64,000 nucleotides of DNA from Brachycybe producta (Eukaryota; Arthropoda; Diplopoda; Playtdesmida; Andrognathidae). How positions within the stretch are numbered: position 1 is the first letter of the stretch; each line of letters begins with the position of its first letter. Positions 22,930 through 35,589 of this stretch are shown here, in pieces. Location of the stretch: positions 408,001 to 472,000 of the forward strand of contig JAUPFP010000017.1 of the NCBI GenBank assembly GCA_036925085.1. Direction: 5' to 3'. The position numbers were made by a program, and so were the translations under genes. The notes under the pieces were generated by a model. The model saw only the letters and a program-made list of their open reading frames with translations. It made no database searches and had not been told where the DNA came from.

Positions 22930-24160
22930 GTGTTCTCTTGTTTCCCCACTTCAAATGGAAAACATTTGCTCAGGAATCAGTACGTAGAAGCGAATACAAA
23001 TTTGGCACTAATGCCACCGGCCGTCAGCAAATCCATTGCAGAAGAGAGATAGTGAATTTGGTTTGGATGCGCGCAACAAACAGCATTGGCCACATGTATT
23101 CAGGTACAAGTCGCTATGTCTGATGAAGATGTTGTCAAGTTGCTGGATACGTGTGTCCAGTGATTTTCGCCCTGTCTGTTCTATCTTTTGCAAATGTAAA
23201 AACAAAAAGTCAAATTTAACATAGGTCTCTATTTGTGATTTATTTTCACCAATAATCGCTCCAACTAACAACGTGTCCTGAAAATCAGATTTGAAGTGTT
23301 GGTCTGGAGAGACTGGACACAGTTTGTAGTGGCTTCAATATGGCTTGAAAACCACAATTACTAATGTGGTATTCAATTCTGGTTGCAGTCTGAACACAGT
23401 ATTCGATTATAAGTGTAATTTAAGTGAACTGTGTTTTGGATTCCTCACCGCATCAAAGATTCACAACTATTTGCTGCTTTGTTTGGTTGCTTTTTTTTTC
23501 TTCTCTCCTTTGAAATAGTTTTGATTTTCAAGAAGGAAACTACTTTTAGTCCACATTATTTATTTAATTTTGATTCCAGTTTCTAGTTCATTGTTGTTGT
23601 ATTTCAAATGTGTTTTCTTATGAATTCGGAAATAATTTTTCTGCTTCTTTTGTTTCTTTTTCGTATTCAACCATTCACCTTTAAGGTTTACTCAAAAGGT
23701 TATAAGCAGGGTTCGGAATTTGATGCAACATCAACCGGAATGTTTCTCAATATGTGGCTCAAGTGCCAATTGTGAAGTGACAATCTCGTTTATATATCAA
23801 AAAAATTGTTCTTTCTAATTAAAAAAATGGTTAAAGGCTAGAAGTCTAGTTGACAACTGATAACCTGACATTAGCCTCTCTAACCAGCTTTTTCTGCTTA
23901 GAAAAAGCATAATTGCAGTTGTTATAACGATGATCATGATGATGATGATAATGATGATGCCTTCACAATTGGCACTTGAGAAACATTCCTGTTATATTGT
24001 ATCAAAATCCGAGCCCTAGTTATAAACATTATTTTGTAAACAAAACAAAACTGGAGTACAAACTACAAAGGATGTTTTCTTACAAGAAATTTTTATAATT
24101 TTCTGTTACATTGTTGGGTAGCAGCTGCTGTTGTTTTGAATGACACAGTTTTATTTAGGC
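22930..24160. other. Unannotated stretch
   Basis: The short frames between 22930 and 23280 are more GC-balanced but match no family I recognise. A GAT repeat lies near 23927-23959. No gene is supported. Confidence 0.4.
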
Positions 24161-24167
24161 CTGGTGG

Positions 24168-24745
24168 AGGCCTCATTAGAGAAAGATAATAACTGTCACA
24201 TGACAGTAAATTGTCATATCCATCTTTATAACCTTGTAAAAGCCACAAAAGCAAAATACATAATATAAAACTATGACAAATATTGGCATATGACTGCCAT
24301 TGACTTATGTACAGAATAATATGATATTATTCTTAAAATGATCGAACACAAGAAGTGGCATCATAAGGTGTAACTGTCACAAATTTAAAACTCGTGCGTT
24401 GGCCTGAGTGAACCGTAATACCGTGAAGTAATAATGCAAAGTCGTCGTCCTCTACTGCGCCTGTGCATTGTTCAACTGCAATCATTGAGGTATTTAGCTG
24501 ATGATGTTGGTGAACTGCACATTCCGCACTTGCGCAGTAGAGAATTCCCCCCCCCCCAAGCATACAGGCAAGTGTGCCCAGCACTAAAATTTCGTTTGCC
24601 CCGCCTTTTTATGACATTAGATTAAGTAACGAACCAATTAGAAATTGATGGCACTCATGAAAGGGCGACACAAACGAAATTTTTAGTGCTGGGCACACTT
24701 GCTTTTTCTCATGCATTGCTTGATAGTGTGAACGAGGCCTTATTT
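24168..24745. repeat. Family E element with GGCCTC ends, containing a foldback
   Basis: AGGCCTCATTAGA at the left and GAACGAGGCCTTA at the right look like inverted ends. The interior shares TTGTCATATC, ACTATGACAAATAT and CATATGACTGCCATT in order with 30624-31105. The foldback at 24568-24702 lies inside it. Boundaries are inferred. Confidence 0.45.
24568..24702. mobile_element. Free foldback element with promoter-like palindrome, variant 1
   Basis: The left arm GCAAGTGTGCCCAGCACTAA pairs with the complement of TTTAGTGCTGGGCACACTTGC. Inside are CCCCGCC, TTTTTATGACA and CCAATTAGAAATTGATG. The centre matches the palindrome centre of the Helitron-like elements almost base for base. No TSD found. 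Confidence 0.65.
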
Positions 24746-27386
24746 GTACAATATTTTGACTGAACAGTGTTAACATTTTGAAGATAAGGACAAAATCCTG
24801 TTTAAGAATGCAGGTACATAATATATTTGAAGTATATTATTGTTTGCCATTGATGTGTTGTTATCTTAGAAAGTAAGTTTGTATTTTTTTTTTGGAGGTT
24901 TTTTTTTTTCTTTAATCTGTGGAATTTCTTTTTTTATTTCTCATTTTGATGTTATTGCGTGCGAGCCGCACTTTATTGTTCTTTTTTTTTCTTCTTTAGA
25001 ACTACATGAACACATTGCTTCGTTAATGCAAACAATCAATCATTAATGATTAAGGCAGTTATCTCTCTTTTTTCTCTTTCTCTTTCGAAAAAAAAAAGTT
25101 TTCTTTCTCCATTTTTATTGCATTCATTCAATAGAGGGAACAATTTCTCTCTATTGGATTGGCTGATAGATCTATATACAATGTAGGTGATTTTTTTTTG
25201 GTTATTGTTGTTTAGGGTACGCAACTATAGCTGTCTTATCGCGTGTACATTCAACATTGTATTGCCTATTGCCTTTATTCTGTATTGGTCAAGTTCCGGT
25301 TTTATTTAACTTCTCATGTCTTGATGTCTACTAACATAAAATGAGTTGTAGGCTATGGCGCCAGCGTCGCTCTTCATCACGTCATTTCCGACTTTTGATT
25401 TGATTTTTTATATGTATTTGGTAAAATTGCCTTTTGGGTTGCATGTCTATGGGTCACTAGATTTTTTTTTTTTTTGTTTTGCTTCCAATTTTGTTTGAAG
25501 CAACAACAAACAAAAAAGTTACGTTTTCTTCCATTTTGAAATGTGGTTTTATTTTTAGAGAAAACATTCGAATTTAAATAAATCTCTTGTGGAGGTTGTA
25601 GCTGTTTTCTGGCGCCAGTCAACTGTAGTTACAGCTAATATTGTCTGACCATTCATAACTACGTGTTTGTGTGAAAAATACACGTAAATTCACGAAGTTT
25701 GAAGGAAGCGAAAGATTTCTTAACAAATGCGAGCGAACGGCCACGAGTGACAGTTGTCTATGTTTTACAGCAAGCATTGAGAGAAATCTTGTAACTTGCC
25801 TTGCAAAAAAACGGAGGACGTTGCGTTTTTTTGTAAGTAACTGTGCAAGAAACGTTTGCTTGTTTGACTTGCAATACGTTTTCCACACTGACAATTATAG
25901 TGTCTTAAAGGAAATCTTCCTTTGTAAAAATATAAGCAAGTGTCAACGCTGCTTTAAAGCAGATTTACTTGTGAGCTCTGAAGATAAAAAAATGTGCTAA
26001 ATATGAATGTGCATTTGTCCGAACCCTTTTTTTTGTTACTGAGCCAGCCATTCTCTGTGTAAATGCTGGTTTAGTAGCATGAAATTCCACCTTAAATGTG
26101 GTAAGCAAAATGGAGCTAATTTTCTATTGAATGGTGGTGTGTTACTGGACAATATTGTCTCTTGAAAATGAATAAATAGAGAAGTCCTGAAATCCTCCAT
26201 TTTGTTTGGTAATCCTTAATATAAAGTGGGAGACTAAAGGGGGGAGGAGGATGGAGGTTGGTGGCACTCTATAAAACTTAGAAGAAAGCACACATAGCAC
26301 AGACCATGTCATGTGATGAACGTTTGTCGCAGCTGTCGCTTCCAAATCTCGCCCTTTCCTTGAAGAAAGCAAAATAAAAAAAAAATCAAATCTTATCATC
26401 AGCTGCACTGCACCATGTTCTTAAGTTTTTCTTCTTCTTTCCTTTTAACTCACCTTAGTATATAAATTGTATATAAGCTTCTCGATTGAAGGACGACATA
26501 TCGTATAAAATCCATACATTTTTGGGGGGAGTGTTGGGTTTTTCTCTCTTCTCTTCCATCTTTTCATTCTTTCCAACAACAGTCGCTTATGTGCTTTGGA
26601 GATATATTGGCTACATAACTTGAGTTCATTCAGAATTTTTATATATGATTTATTTCTCTTTTTTTCTTTCTTCGATTTCTTTGAATATGTTTGGTGCATG
26701 AGGGGAGAGAGGAAATGCTTAACCAATCACATTTTTTATATACATATATTCAAGTGGGGCCACATAGGTTACTTCAGTGTTTTAGTCGGAACTCTTTCTA
26801 AAACTTAAGTGTTATTTCGTTTTTCAACTGTGTTGATAATTAGATGACAACACTGAAAGTTGTTGGTATTCACCAATTGGTAAAACGTTGCTGGTGGTTG
26901 ATTTTGTGTCACTGCAGTTGCATTGTTGCACTAAAGCGTTACCAACACTAGACTATTTTGAAGATACAGATTTGTATGAAGCAAACTCTTGACAAAAAAA
27001 TAAACATTTGTAGATTTGGACATATTCTAATTTGGTTGTCAAGTCAAAAGCCATCTATGTCCTTAAAGTCAATTTGGACTTAATAGTTGAAGTAGATCAA
27101 CACTAGACGTAGAGGCCCTATGCACTTTTATTTTAACAGAAATCTAATGTCCACTTGAACTTCACAATCTAATGTTTACCACTTCTTTAAAGTTTGCGAT
27201 TGAATAAGTAGATTTTTGTGCAAATCTCTACTTCTGTTGTTAGCACAGGCTATCTGGAATCTAACATAGAGCTTTCATTTTACTGAGGTCTTATTACGGA
27301 AAAACAAAATTGGTATGTTTAAAAATCTACTTTGGTTATTTTCAAATTGGCGTAAATTGTTGGCCATTTATCATATTATTTATTCA
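24746..27386. other. Unannotated stretch
   Basis: T runs, short CTTT and GAGA repeats, a poly-T run near 25463. Frames at 25619-25894 and 25671-26000 overlap on opposite strands and look like chance. No gene seen. Confidence 0.4.
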
Positions 27387-27530
27387 CTAGTGGGGTAACC
27401 CGTCATAAATGACGGGAGCAAAATTCACAGGCAATTGTGCCCAGCATTAGAATTTCTTTTACTCCGCCCTTTAATGACGTCAGACCAAGTAACAAACCAA
27501 TTAGAAATTGATGACGTTCATAAAAGGGGG
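27387..27530 (-). mobile_element. Truncated Helitron-like 3' end, copy 4
   Basis: On the minus strand it ends in the hairpin CCGTCATTTATGACGG, TTACCCCA, CTAG (27387-27390) and T. It carries a full left arm and centre of the palindrome (GGCAATTGTGCCCAGC, CCGCCC, TGACGTCA, CCAATTAG), then stops at CATAAAAGGGGG, where the LINE fragment follows. Confidence 0.75.
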
Positions 27531-27534
27531 ATCA

Positions 27535-27905
27535 CTGGCAAACCGTAGAGCAGAGCTAAGCCTCGCCCTACTTGAACGTCTGCTAACTGAAGAAAACATT
27601 GCATTGTTAGGTGGCATCCTCACTAGAAATCCTTGTATAAGTAGGTATGGCCATTCAAAACCAATCAAAGAATTGCAAGCAAGAACTGATGCATATTTTT
27701 GGTCCTTTTTTCCAAATGTATTTAGACTATGGAACGATCTTCCTGCAAATAGTTCTGTGTTAGGAAGATTTCAATTTGATGATGATGTCTAAACTTTGTC
27801 TAAATGACAATCATTTGTTATCTGGAATTATCCCCCCCCCCCTGCCCTGCCGCATGGATCTCAAGCTGATTGCAGGTGTACTGAGTTGAATTGAATTGAA
27901 TCATG
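27535..27905 (+). pseudogene. 5'-truncated non-LTR retrotransposon, reverse transcriptase C-terminus
   Basis: The open frame, ending with a stop at 27790, reads SLANRRAELSLALL and later RTDAYFWSFFPNVFRLWNDLP. These are the C-terminal S-L-x-x-R-R and S-F-F-P-x-x-x-R-x-W-N-x-L-P motifs of CR1/L2/Jockey-type reverse transcriptases. About 80 codons survive without a stop. The 3' UTR ends in a TTGAA repeat near 27890-27903. The ATG-initiated frame starts inside the neighbouring Helitron-like fragment, so that start is spurious. Confidence 0.8.
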
Positions 27906-28181
27906 AAATGTTTTATTTTATTAGTGATTCATTTACTAGTCTAGTTTCTAAAACATTTTATTATTAAAGGAACTTCTGAAATGCAAAGTAACTCGTTTCG
28001 TTTAAGGTATTCTGCATTTTTTGCATATTTTAAAATATTTACTTTCCGTACATAAGTAACCTACTGCGCATGTGCATTTGTAAAATGCACCAATGAATGC
28101 ATTCCGCACATATGCGCTGTAATGAATTTCATTGCATTGCTTGCGTTTTAGTTCATAGCATGACACTTCATCACCCATTAT

Positions 28182-28613
28182 GCCGCAGTCACATTAGGCT
28201 GGTTTCCCAGCCGCTGGTTGCTGCTGGCTGGTTGTAGCGCTCTAGCAGCATAGTCTGAACTGCTATCAGCAGCTGCTTTTCCCAGCATGCTAGTGATTTT
28301 AACAGCGGCTGGTGAAGTTGGACATGTCCAACTTTAGCAGCTACCAGCTGGTCATGTGACTCCCTTCCTGCTGCTGCCATCTAGTGTGAACTTTTTGTTG
28401 CTAGTAGTGGCACTAGTGGTAGTTGAAACTCCACTGCTTGGGTTGGTTGTTGTTAGAGTTTGTGTTTTTGCAAGACGGTGATTGGATGACTTGCACTGCT
28501 AATACCAGCAGTGACTGGACAAGTGTGAACCCAAAGCAGCTGCTGCTTGCTGTTGCTGCTAATAGCCAGCAGCAACCAGCAGCTTGTAAACCAGCCTAGT
28601 GTGACTGCCGCTT
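28182..28613. repeat. CAGC/GCTG-rich foldback element
   Basis: GCCGCAGTCACATTAGGCTG at the left pairs with the complement of CAGCCTAGTGTGACTGCCGC at the right. GCTGGTTGCTGCTGGCT occurs in both arms and many CAGC words occur between. TSD not resolved. Frames at 28189-28380 and 28453-28686 are repeat translations. Confidence 0.65.
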
Positions 28614-30623
28614 TAGGGTTGTATGCTTTATTGATTTCTAACTGTAAGATAGTGAAAGCTAGTGCTAATCTCATTAACTTTTCCAAAGATAAGACTTCCT
28701 ATTGTATTAAAAGTTGATGAATTTAGCAATAACTTTCATTATTTCACAGTTAGCAAACATTAAGATCATTATCTGTTAGTCAGAAGTTTTAAGAACAATT
28801 TTTAGAAGTCCTGCTTCATTTTTTTTTCTTCTTCTTCTTCTTCTATAATGTTTACACTTTGTAAACTGTCGGAAGGTTGATGATGCCTTGAATGTCCACA
28901 TGTTCATAACCTCTTCGTAATTTATAGTAGACTTACTAACACATTGAGATTTGCAAGAACTTTGAATATAAAAATACAATTAATGCCATGCTTGCATCAA
29001 AGACCTCCAATTGACATCATGAATTTCAAATTCCCATCTCTCCCCCCCTTCCCGTCTATTCACAATTCGTTGAACTGTTACAATTTAGTTTGAATTACTT
29101 AGGCCGCTCTGTATAAGTTAGGCTTAAATGTCTTTTTTTTTTTTTTTTTGTCTGTAAGAAACGTTTGTTTTATACTGCCACCGTTTATATTCACTTAGTA
29201 TTGATTCTTCTTTGAAGAACAAAATCGAACACAAAGGCACACAGCTACTTTTGTCTCTTCTTTTACCTTTTTTTTCTTTCTTACTTTCTCTCACTCAGTG
29301 GCTTTTATGCTAGACTTTCTTTTCTTTTTTGGTGTTTTTCTTCTGGAAGCCCCTTTTCTGTACTTGCCATTGGAAAATAGGTACTTAACGCTTTGCAACA
29401 AAGTGAGGACAAATCACAATTAGTTCATTAATTTTGTTCTTGTCTTCTGAAAGTGTGAGTCTTATGTATGTATGTCTGTATGTGAGTGTCCTCTTTTTCT
29501 TCATCTTGTTCTTCTTCATCTATTTGTGTCTTATGTTATTGTATAACAAGGCAAATAACTACGTTTGGATTGTTCCCACTTGAATGTGGTGGTAACAAAC
29601 ATGCCAATCTTTATATATATTTTTAGTCTTTTCATACTTACTTGTGTGAGGAAGAGTCGAGTCTGTGTCCTCTTAAGATTTACTAGCAGGGATAAATTAC
29701 TACAGAAGATTGGGAAATTTTAGATCTAAAGTATCCTTTGATTGTATAACGATTTTCTCAAGTGGGTGTTTTATTATTATCATGGGTAGGATTGCAATGA
29801 TGTTCATGATGGCCACCGAAATACAATATAGTTGTATATTTGGGTCTAATTGTGATGGAAGTTATCTTTCCACAAACGTGTTTCTTGTTTTGCTTCAAGC
29901 TGAACCATTCACATTGTTTGGATTTGTCTTAAACTAAACCTTTAAATTCTAACTTTGGAGTCTGTATTTTTATTGACACTTAGAAAAGAACACACACTTC
30001 TCAGCAATGAGAAAAAGAGAAAGGGGAAATGAGGAGAGTGCATTTGAAAATTGCTTAAGGGACTTATCACACGAGAAACATTTTGAGCAACGATTATTTC
30101 AATTTTGAGAGCCACTTGTCTGATGTTGACACGTGTGATGTGACTGGCAACCACATTTTCAACTAGTTGAAAGCTGCAGTATTTGCCTGAGATTCAAAAG
30201 GTTCAATTTTCTTGGCCAAATGGCCCAAATTTCATTCAAGCTGAGTGATTTACTTGTGAATTGATTGCAATTGGCGTGTTTGATTGGATTTGTTACTTGA
30301 TTGGACTAGTTCATCTGGTTGTGTGGATGTCTCTGAATGACCTTGATGTTGAAAATTACCTTAAATAAGTTACACCAACAGCAACATTTCAATATCTTTA
30401 GTCACTTAATGATGTTGACAGTAGAAGATGGTCAATTAGTGTATTTTTCTCTAGAGCCCAACAATCAAGGTTTGCTTCCGATTGGTTGCAAAAAATTTTG
30501 TTATAGCATTGTCTGCAACACACAGGCATGTGTTTGTCATAGCTTTAGATAATATTTAAAGTGAAATGAGCTTGTTATTATTTAAATTTTCTTAGCTATT
30601 TGAGCTGTGCATTAACAACAATC
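28614..30623. other. Unannotated A+T-rich stretch
   Basis: A CTT repeat near 28827-28843, T run near 29131, CTTTT-rich tracts near 29260-29340. No domain-bearing frame seen. Confidence 0.45.
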
Positions 30624-31105
30624 TGGGGCCTCGTTTACAAAAAAGAAAACATAAATAAATTGTCATATCTAGCTCATAACTTTGTAACTATGACACAATA
30701 CTATGACAAATATCATCATATGACTGCCATTAAAGTGGGGTACAAAGTAAAAAAATAACACAAATAGTGACATCGTCGTAAGGCAAGTATGTCAAACACG
30801 CGGCCTGCAACGAATATCTTTGTGGCCCAGCCCCTGTCATATTCATGATTACTGACATTCACCTTGGGTCAGTTTTGAAAGTAATCACTGCGAACAAGAA
30901 TTCCCCCGAAGTAGGAAAGATTGCAGCAGAGAAGAGATGCCAAGCGTCAGGAAAAATTGAAGTTTTTGTTTTTTTGCGGCCCACATAAACGTAGACCTTG
31001 TTTATTTGACCCGTGTTAGCCTTTGAGTTTGACATGCTTGTCGTAAGGTATGATTGTCATAATTTTATGACTTTTTTCTGTAATGGTGATGAGGCCTATG
31101 ATTTC
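30624..31105. repeat. Family E element interrupted by a hAT insertion
   Basis: The left end GGGGCCTCGTTTAC and the complement of the right end, TAGGCCTCATCACC, are similar. The interior matches the copy at 24168. The sequence is split by the element at 30784-31040, and removing that element plus one TSD rejoins the flanks. Confidence 0.5.
30784..31040. mobile_element. hAT-type MITE, family 3, with 8-bp TSD
   Basis: TCGTAAGG lies on both sides (30776-30783 and 31041-31048). The ends are CAAGTATGTCAAAC and GTTTGACATGCTTG. GCGGCC and GCGGCCCA words follow each end. It is 257 bp, non-coding, and related in opposite orientation to 54021-54340. The TGTCAAAC-GCGGCC start resembles Tip100/Zaphod-group hAT ends as I remember them. 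Confidence 0.85.
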
Positions 31106-32098
31106 TGAAGCAATACAACTTTTGAACTCGATTAATTTTTTGTTTACTATTATTATTAATATTATTATTAATTTAATAATAATTTTTACTGCATATTTCA
31201 TTGCATATTTGCACCTTAGATCGATAGCTTTTTGAGATGATGCTCTTAAATATCTTGAGACGTTGTTTATATATTGCTTAGAATGTAAATTCCAATGGAT
31301 TCTAATTAAATTGGACGTCATTATAAGGCTGTCTTAAGTTGTTTTGCATGAAAATAGCCTGTCATTATTGTTTTTTCTCCAACCTTTCAACGCTAAATAT
31401 GATTTTGTAGTTTTAAGTTACTCCATAAAAAAAAGCTCTTTTTGACCTTTTCAAATACAAGTTTTGGTTTTCTGTTGTGTTTTTTAATGAGAAATCGGTT
31501 CTTCTTCTTCTTTTGAGTCATGTTATGTTTAATTCTGCTAAGTGCTTGTTCTTCAGCATGTATTTCATCCTTTGGGAATTTTTATAGGTGAGGCTTTTGG
31601 TGTGTTACATACATGCTTTAGGGCCTATAATGTTCACTTGGTTTTTCTCTTAGAAACTATATGTGTTGTTGTAAAACAGATTCTCTGAAGACACTTTTGA
31701 AAGGTTTTAATTTTCATTTTAAAGTGATATCATTGTAAAATGGCAGGTTTCTTTTTTGTCTTTCGTTGCATATATTTTTTCGGAGGTGAAATAAGAATGC
31801 TTTTTTTTAAAAAACTACAATAATAATTATACGGATCTCTGTTGAGGACATGAAATATTTTTTTATCTCGTCCGGACGAGATAGTAAGTCGGGCCAGGAT
31901 GAAAGGATGAACAGAGGAATATTGTGGGGTAATTCTAAAACCTGAAACACAATGCTTATAGAATTGGCTGAATACTGTACTAACATGGGTGCAGAACAAA
32001 ATAATCATTTTTTAATTGAAATCATGTGATTTTTTTTTTACATTCTGCGGCTGCGTCCCTCAGATTCCCTGCAACAAGCTTAATTTGAGGTGGCTGAA
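31106..32098. other. Unannotated A+T-rich stretch
   Basis: An ATT/AAT-rich tract near 31150-31180 and a short TCGTCCGGACGA palindrome near 31868. No gene seen. Confidence 0.45.
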
Positions 32099-32417
32099 TA
32101 GATATTTATTTTGTTTTGTGAACCATCCTGGATGGCGCCACTGTAGTGGCTAATGCTAAGCTCCACAGACATATTTGGAAAATATAACGACATTGCGAAG
32201 AAAATTTCGAATTGTTTGCATAACTTGAATGGCAGAAGATTATGCTAAAAAAAAAAGATTCGTGACAATTTCTTAAAAAAAATAAACATTTTATAGCAGT
32301 TTGAAAATGACCCGGTTTTTTTTGGGGGGGGGGGGTTTCAATTGACATTTTATGAAAAAATATTTTCGTCTTTTTCAAACTGTCATAAAACATTTATTTT
32401 TTAAAGATTCAGCCACC
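32099..32417. mobile_element. Foldback element related to 10297-10823
   Basis: GGTGGCTGAATAGATATTTA at the left pairs with GATTCAGCCACC at the right. The inner stem pairs AAACATTTTATAGCAGTTTG with CAAACTGTCATAAAACATTT. A 13-base G run lies in the loop near 32324. No TTAA is visible at its edges. Confidence 0.55.
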
Positions 32418-33600
32418 CAAAACGTTTCTATTGCATAAATATATTAGCTCTAACCATCACATTGGATGATTTTATCTTTTAATAATTGTCATTAGAAGAT
32501 AAGGCCTTAAACATTACGTTGCACAATTCATTGCAGCGCAAATAGTTGATTGAATTTAAATATTTCGTTGAGAAACACGGCCCATGCATGGAATTCTGGA
32601 AATTCATTTTTTATAACTAAGAGATCCGTGGTTCACCCCAAATTCAATGAATCCGACATCCAATTATAGACTATACAGCTTTACATCCCTGGTACCCCTG
32701 GAGTAGCAACATAGCGGCCATAAGTGAAAGACTCGGGTATCAACACTCTACTAAGAAACGTTCACATGGCAACTCAAGGAGTTTTTGAGGGACATGCGGG
32801 GATGCAGTATAGTGTTACATTATGTTACGAAAATGATATAACAAACAATTTTCTTCTTCTAAATATTCGCAAAATTACATTAAATGTAGTTGAACACCCT
32901 CTTACCAGATGTCTGTACCAGTCAATATCTTTTAAAATAATTTTTTTTGTTTATTTCGCGACATTTTCAAAGTGATGCACTTATTTTTTATGATTTTTTT
33001 ATGCCAAAACCTCAAGAGCACCAAAAATGTGAGTTACATGGCATCACTTCTTAACCGACTACAAGCAAGATCAACAATATACGGTATAATTTTTGTAGTT
33101 ATAGAGGTTTAACACAAGTATTTATGTTTTGTTGACAGAACAAGTAGAAATTTTGATAGGTTTTCTTTGTTGTTGTTGTTTTGAATTTTAAGTGATGCCT
33201 GTAGCATAAATAATCACACTTGGGTTTGCTGAAAATACACAGCGTTAGTAGTGTGTGTGTGTTGCGTGTCAAGGTACTTCACCTTTAAATTAGGGTAGAA
33301 GTAATATAAAATATTAGGTATTATAGTAATATATCTTTTCTTGCGGTTTGATTTCGAAGAGATCCGGTTTTTATTATGTAATTTTCATTACTCATGTTGC
33401 TGCTCCTATTGTGATTTTTAAAATGCGTGCTGTCAAATTGGACATGTTGTTCAGAGTTTAGGATTTTTTTTAATAATTTGAATTTGAAGGATTAGTCCAC
33501 AAAGAGTTTTAGAAGCTTGTGACAGAGGTACAATACTTCTAATGTAATTTCTACTGTGCTGGCAAATGTTGCATTATGAAATAAGCTGTGTATTATATAT
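32418..33600. other. Unannotated stretch
   Basis: A+T-rich sequence with a GT repeat near 33252. The frame at 32724-32975 has no recognised domain. No gene is supported. Confidence 0.4.
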
Positions 33601-33604
33601 ATAT

Positions 33605-34134
33605 TAAGCCAGGTCTGTGTGTGTGTGTGTGTTTAATGCTGTACAAACCTTGAAGCACGTCGGAATTTATATAAATTTAAATGAATAAATGAACCGCTTT
33701 TTTTTCTCAAGGTCCCATCCAAGAACCCTACGATATTAAATTGGAAAGGGGAAAAGGTTTTAAAGTGTAGAGGGGGGAAAGAAACTTGGAGGGGGGAGAA
33801 AAAGTGGGAGGGGTGACTGAAATTGAAATGAAAAGAGTAAAAAAGGAACAAACGACGCGCATGCGCACACCAGAGATAATGAAAATAATTTTCTCTTTCA
33901 AATATAAAAAGGGGAGGGGATAATAGTAGCAAAATTAAGCTAGAATTTATCACGGGCAATTGTGCCCAGCATTAGAATTTATTTTGCTCCGCCCTCTTAT
34001 GATTGTCATCAATTTCTAATTGGGTTTGTTACTTGGTCTGACGTCATAAAAGGGCGGAGGAAAAGAAATTCTAATGCTGGGCACAATTGCCTGTGAATTT
34101 CGCTCCCATCATTTATGACGGGTTACCCCACTAG
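33605..34134 (+). mobile_element. Helitron-like non-autonomous element, copy 2
   Basis: It starts TTAAGCCAGGTCTG with a GT microsatellite, continues through a purine-rich GGGGAAA/GAGGGG segment and ACGACGCGCATGCGCACACC, and ends with a one-mismatch hairpin, TTACCCCA, CTAG (34131-34134) and T. The internal palindrome is present with both arms: GGCAATTGTGCCCAGC, GCTCCGCCC, TGACGTCA, GGGCGGAG and GGGCACAATTGCC. Frames inside are repeat translations. Confidence 0.72.
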
Positions 34135-34139
34135 TTTTA

Positions 34140-35589
34140 TAAGAAATAGGAGATAGTAAGGACATTCTGTTTAATTTCAAATGACACTTGTAAGACAACC
34201 TTTTGAGTTAGGTAGAGAAAATCTTTGGTTGGTAACAAGTGTCAGTAACAAGTTTGTCAACTACACTTGTTAGCTACAAGTGATCTTTTGTGGTTTACAA
34301 TTCGACTTGTAAAATTGTAAAAATTCACTTGTAATTACAAGTGAATAGACTTGTATTTTTGTAAAATGCTAGTAAGTAGATATTTTACAAACTTGTAAAA
34401 ATTTAAAAGGTTACTAACAAGACTTGTAGTTTTATGAAACAGGCCCCTGGTTGTTTAGCTTTGCATTACAATTTGTCGAGTAGGGTGACCTTCAACGTTA
34501 AATGGGAACATACAAAGCAGACAAACCACAAATGCAATGCGATAGATAGAAAACATACGGACAGACAGAAAGACAGACAGACACACACACATATGAAATT
34601 AAGAGATTGTTGTTCTTTATTTGTTCTTCCGCTCAGTATTTTAATTTCAGATGCGGGGACACATCAGTATGACATTATACACAATTGTGCATTCGCCTTT
34701 GGCTTTCTGAGACTTTTCATGACTCCCTGTGTAAGAATTAAATTGTTCTTTTGTGTCATTTCAAATTGTCGGTCCACTCTTGTTGTTTATTTTTTTCCCG
34801 TTCTCTTTAGCATCGATCTGCCACGAATAAGAGAGCTCTGCAATTTTCCCCTTTTCCTTCTCCTTCATTGTTCTTTCATTCTTCTGCATATAATCTAGGC
34901 CTGATTTTTCAATCTAGCTATTTCGTTCTTCTCTCTCTCTCTCTCTCCTCTTTTTTGTCGGACGCATTCATTCATTTGTTCATTGTCAAATGCAGTATGA
35001 AATTCTTTTAGTCTTTCTTTCTTTTTCTGTATTTTGTCTACTTAATGTAGGACCGCCTTTCTAGGTTTTGGCATGCATAATTTCTACTTTACCTTCATAA
35101 CTTTTTTTTTTGGGGGGGGGGGGGGGGGGTGCTTTTCTTCAGATATGTTAAGACGAGACTTTTTTTTGACCTTGGCATATTCTTTCTAGCTTGACCTCTC
35201 TCTCCCTTCTTTGCATAAGGATTTCTTTATGAGAAATTCCTGACTTTTACACTTTTCTCATTTTCTCTGCGTTTCTCCTCCAAAAATGCTCTTCTTATGT
35301 CTCTCTCTGTCTGTGTCTGTGTGTGTAATAACTGTAAAGCAGAATAGTTTATTGATGTAATTCAATTTTCACAGTTGCTCGGATTCTTCTTCAGCATAAT
35401 AGGATGCTTGTGAGCATATTTTTTTTTTAAATAAATTTAAAAAAAATGCAGACAGCCATGATAAAATTCTCTTTATAATGAAGTAACTCTACGGTGATTC
35501 TTGTGTATTTTTATTTATTTCATCGAAATACGTCATAAGCATGCTTCATTTTGGTTATTTTGCGATACAATGTTAATTACAATTACAAT
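34140..35589. other. Repeat-like and simple-sequence stretch
   Basis: Many ACTTGTAA and TTACAAGT words occur at 34180-34440, perhaps an inverted-repeat element. An ACAG/CA tract lies at 34558-34593, CT near 34931, and an 18-base G run near 35113. The 154-codon frame at 34434 crosses simple sequence and shows no domain. Confidence 0.4.

Noticed and set aside
34434-34898. 154-codon + strand frame
   Set aside because: It crosses an ACAG/CA microsatellite and T-rich sequence; no domain recognised.
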